The notes below the pieces were generated by a model, which worked only from the letters and a program-made list of their open reading frames with translations, searched no databases and was not told where the DNA came from. Shown one piece after another: positions 23,518-24,606 of a stretch of DNA of 24,606 bases. The stretch's first letter is position 1. Every line of letters begins with the position of its first letter. The DNA is from JALZHR01 sp036389695 (GTDB lineage: Bacteria > Acidobacteriota > Blastocatellia > Pyrinomonadales > Pyrinomonadaceae), in the NCBI GenBank assembly GCA_036389695.1, contig DASVWG010000405.1, forward strand, positions 1 through 24,606, read 5' to 3'. The translations under genes were made by a program, and so were the position numbers.

Positions 23518-24168
23518 ATGGAAACGAAAATCGCCCGCCGGCAAAATCAAAAAGGCTTTTCGCTGCTGGAATTAATCATCGCCATGACTATCACGCTGAT
23601 ACTGATGGCGATTGCCGCGACGCTGTTTAGCGGCGCGCTCGGCACGCGCGCCAGAGAAAGCCGACGCACCGACGCGCTGACCTCGGCGCAAGCCGCGCTG
23701 AGCGTGATGTCGCGCGAGATAGCCAATGCCGGCTACGGCTTGACGAATAACGGAATCGTCGCCGCCGATTCGGGCACGCAGCGACTGCATTTCCGGGCGA
23801 ACACGACAAATTCAAACGTCGTCACCTGCGACCCGGGCGAGGACGTGACGTATTTTTACGACGCCGCCTCGCTTTCGATTGTCAGATACGACCGTTTTCC
23901 GGGTTCCCCGACCAATTGCAGCGCGGCGACGGGCGAGACTTCGGTCGTGGTCAATCGCATCAGTAATGTAACTTTTCAATATTTTGATTACACCGGAAGC
24001 AGCTCGACGCCGACGGTTTCGACGACGCCGTCGCTCAATACGGGGCGCGTCAGAATTAGCGTCACCGTGCAGCTCGAACAGGTTCAAGGTCAGCCGAACA
24101 ATCAGAGCGTGACGTTTACGTCGGACGTCACCTTGCGAAATTCCGATTATATGCTGAATCAATATTGA
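23518..24168 (+). CDS. PilW-like minor pilin
   Basis: 216 aa. The leader ends in QKG before FSLLELIIAMTITLILMAIA, with Glu 5. A stretch with AALSVMSREIANAGYGL matches the PilW family, in which a REI.nAGy motif is common. The remainder is Ser/Thr-rich, as expected of an exported pilin head. GAGGATAG precedes the ATG, 7 bp after the PilV-like stop. Minor pilins of this set sit together at the pilus tip and help attachment. Confidence 0.88.
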   Translation: METKIARRQNQKGFSLLELIIAMTITLILMAIAATLFSGALGTRARESRRTDALTSAQAALSVMSREIANAGYGLTNNGIVAADSGTQRLHFRANTTNSNVVTCDPGEDVTYFYDAASLSIVRYDRFPGSPTNCSAATGETSVVVNRISNVTFQYFDYTGSSSTPTVSTTPSLNTGRVRISVTVQLEQVQGQPNNQSVTFTSDVTLRNSDYMLNQY

Positions 24169-24231
24169 TTTTTTTTGACGACCGGAAACGCTTGAAACTA
24201 AAAGCCTTTATCGAAGCAAAGAGGAGCCGTT

Positions 24232-24606
24232 ATGAAACAGAAAAAAACACTGCAAACCGAAAAACGCGACCGCCGGAGCGAGCGCGGCGCGGCATTGGTC
24301 ATGGTTATAATGATTGCGTTTCTGCTGTTGGTGGCGAGCGCGGCACTTTTGCTGGAATCGTCGATGAACACGGCGAACGTGACCGACGTGGTCGCCGAGC
24401 AGCAGGCTTATTACGCGGCGGAGAGCGGCATTCAATCGGCGCTAAATGTTCTGCGCGGAAATACGACGGTCATCGAGCCGATTGCTTCGCTTAATCAGCC
24501 GCCGCCGAACGCGGGCGGGCAGGAGGAGTGGGCTTGGATAAATCCGCTGGGCTGGATTGAAACCACGGCGAGTGCCGCAGGGACGCCGACGCCGACGCCG
24601 TCACCG
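24232..24606 (+). CDS. PilX-like pilus assembly protein, partial (runs off the end)
   Basis: The first 125 codons are present; the gene continues beyond the window. GAGGAG (24221-24226) precedes the ATG. The opening RRSERGAALVMVIMIAFLLL is the PilX N-terminus: Arg-Gly-x-x-Leu, then a hydrophobic helix without a classic Glu 5. QAYYAAESGIQSALNVL after it is the strongly conserved PilX-type segment. The visible end is a TPTPTP run encoded by repeated CCGACG. The genes next along in such clusters are commonly PilY1 and PilE-like; they are outside the window. Confidence 0.85.
   Translation, partial: MKQKKTLQTEKRDRRSERGAALVMVIMIAFLLLVASAALLLESSMNTANVTDVVAEQQAYYAAESGIQSALNVLRGNTTVIEPIASLNQPPPNAGGQEEWAWINPLGWIETTASAAGTPTPTPSP

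Overview
The window looks like a chromosomal stretch from an environmental Gram-negative bacterium. It is most likely an acidobacterium of the Blastocatellia/Pyrinomonadales kind. That placement is inferred from the gene style: an exported S8 protease with C-terminal GVLISD repeats, a fibre protein opening with a YQGRL motif, and a FimT-PilV-PilW-PilX minor pilin cluster. No rRNA or marker gene is present to prove it.

Layout. 1-387 is gene-free. 388-6586 (minus) holds an exported S8 protease, a GNAT acetyltransferase 49 bp behind it, and, after a hairpin, a membrane GGDEF-EAL protein. 6587-7179 holds a sigma-54-type promoter for the protease and a possible small RNA. 7180-8112 (minus) is malate dehydrogenase. 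8113-8808 is a repeat-rich spacer with phased 21-bp repeats and a nested inverted repeat. 8809-11322 (plus) is a long exported fibre protein with an S74-type C-terminus. 11622-16192 (minus) is a run of envelope and metabolic genes: a glycine-zipper exported protein, a DUF418 membrane protein, a PhyH-type dioxygenase, a DUF4386-like membrane protein, an RDD protein, and the decayed tail of a beta-lactamase-family gene. 16378-17138 (minus) is a tRNA-Leu(UAA) split by a group I intron that carries an HNH endonuclease gene on the opposite strand. 17256-20020 holds NfeD (plus), a PP2C phosphatase and a cystathionine gamma-synthase/lyase (both minus). 20259-20405 is a second copy of the nested inverted repeat. 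20551-24606 (plus) holds a PilZ protein, a GCS2-type carboxylate-amine ligase and the start of a minor pilin operon that runs off the window.

Functional links. The GGDEF-EAL enzyme and the PilZ protein belong to cyclic-di-GMP signalling. The pilins, the fibre protein and the protease all act at or outside the cell surface. MDH, the PLP enzyme and the ligase are central, sulfur and thiol metabolism.

The two strongest surprises are: (1) the intron-split tRNA-Leu(UAA) whose antisense HNH gene sits in the P6 loop and runs into the ribozyme core; and (2) the S8 protease, whose exported N-terminal region reads as a degenerate ClpB-like AAA+ domain without a Walker A lysine. Also notable are a dispersed two-copy nested palindrome and long gene-end hairpins, each built from a different short repeat.
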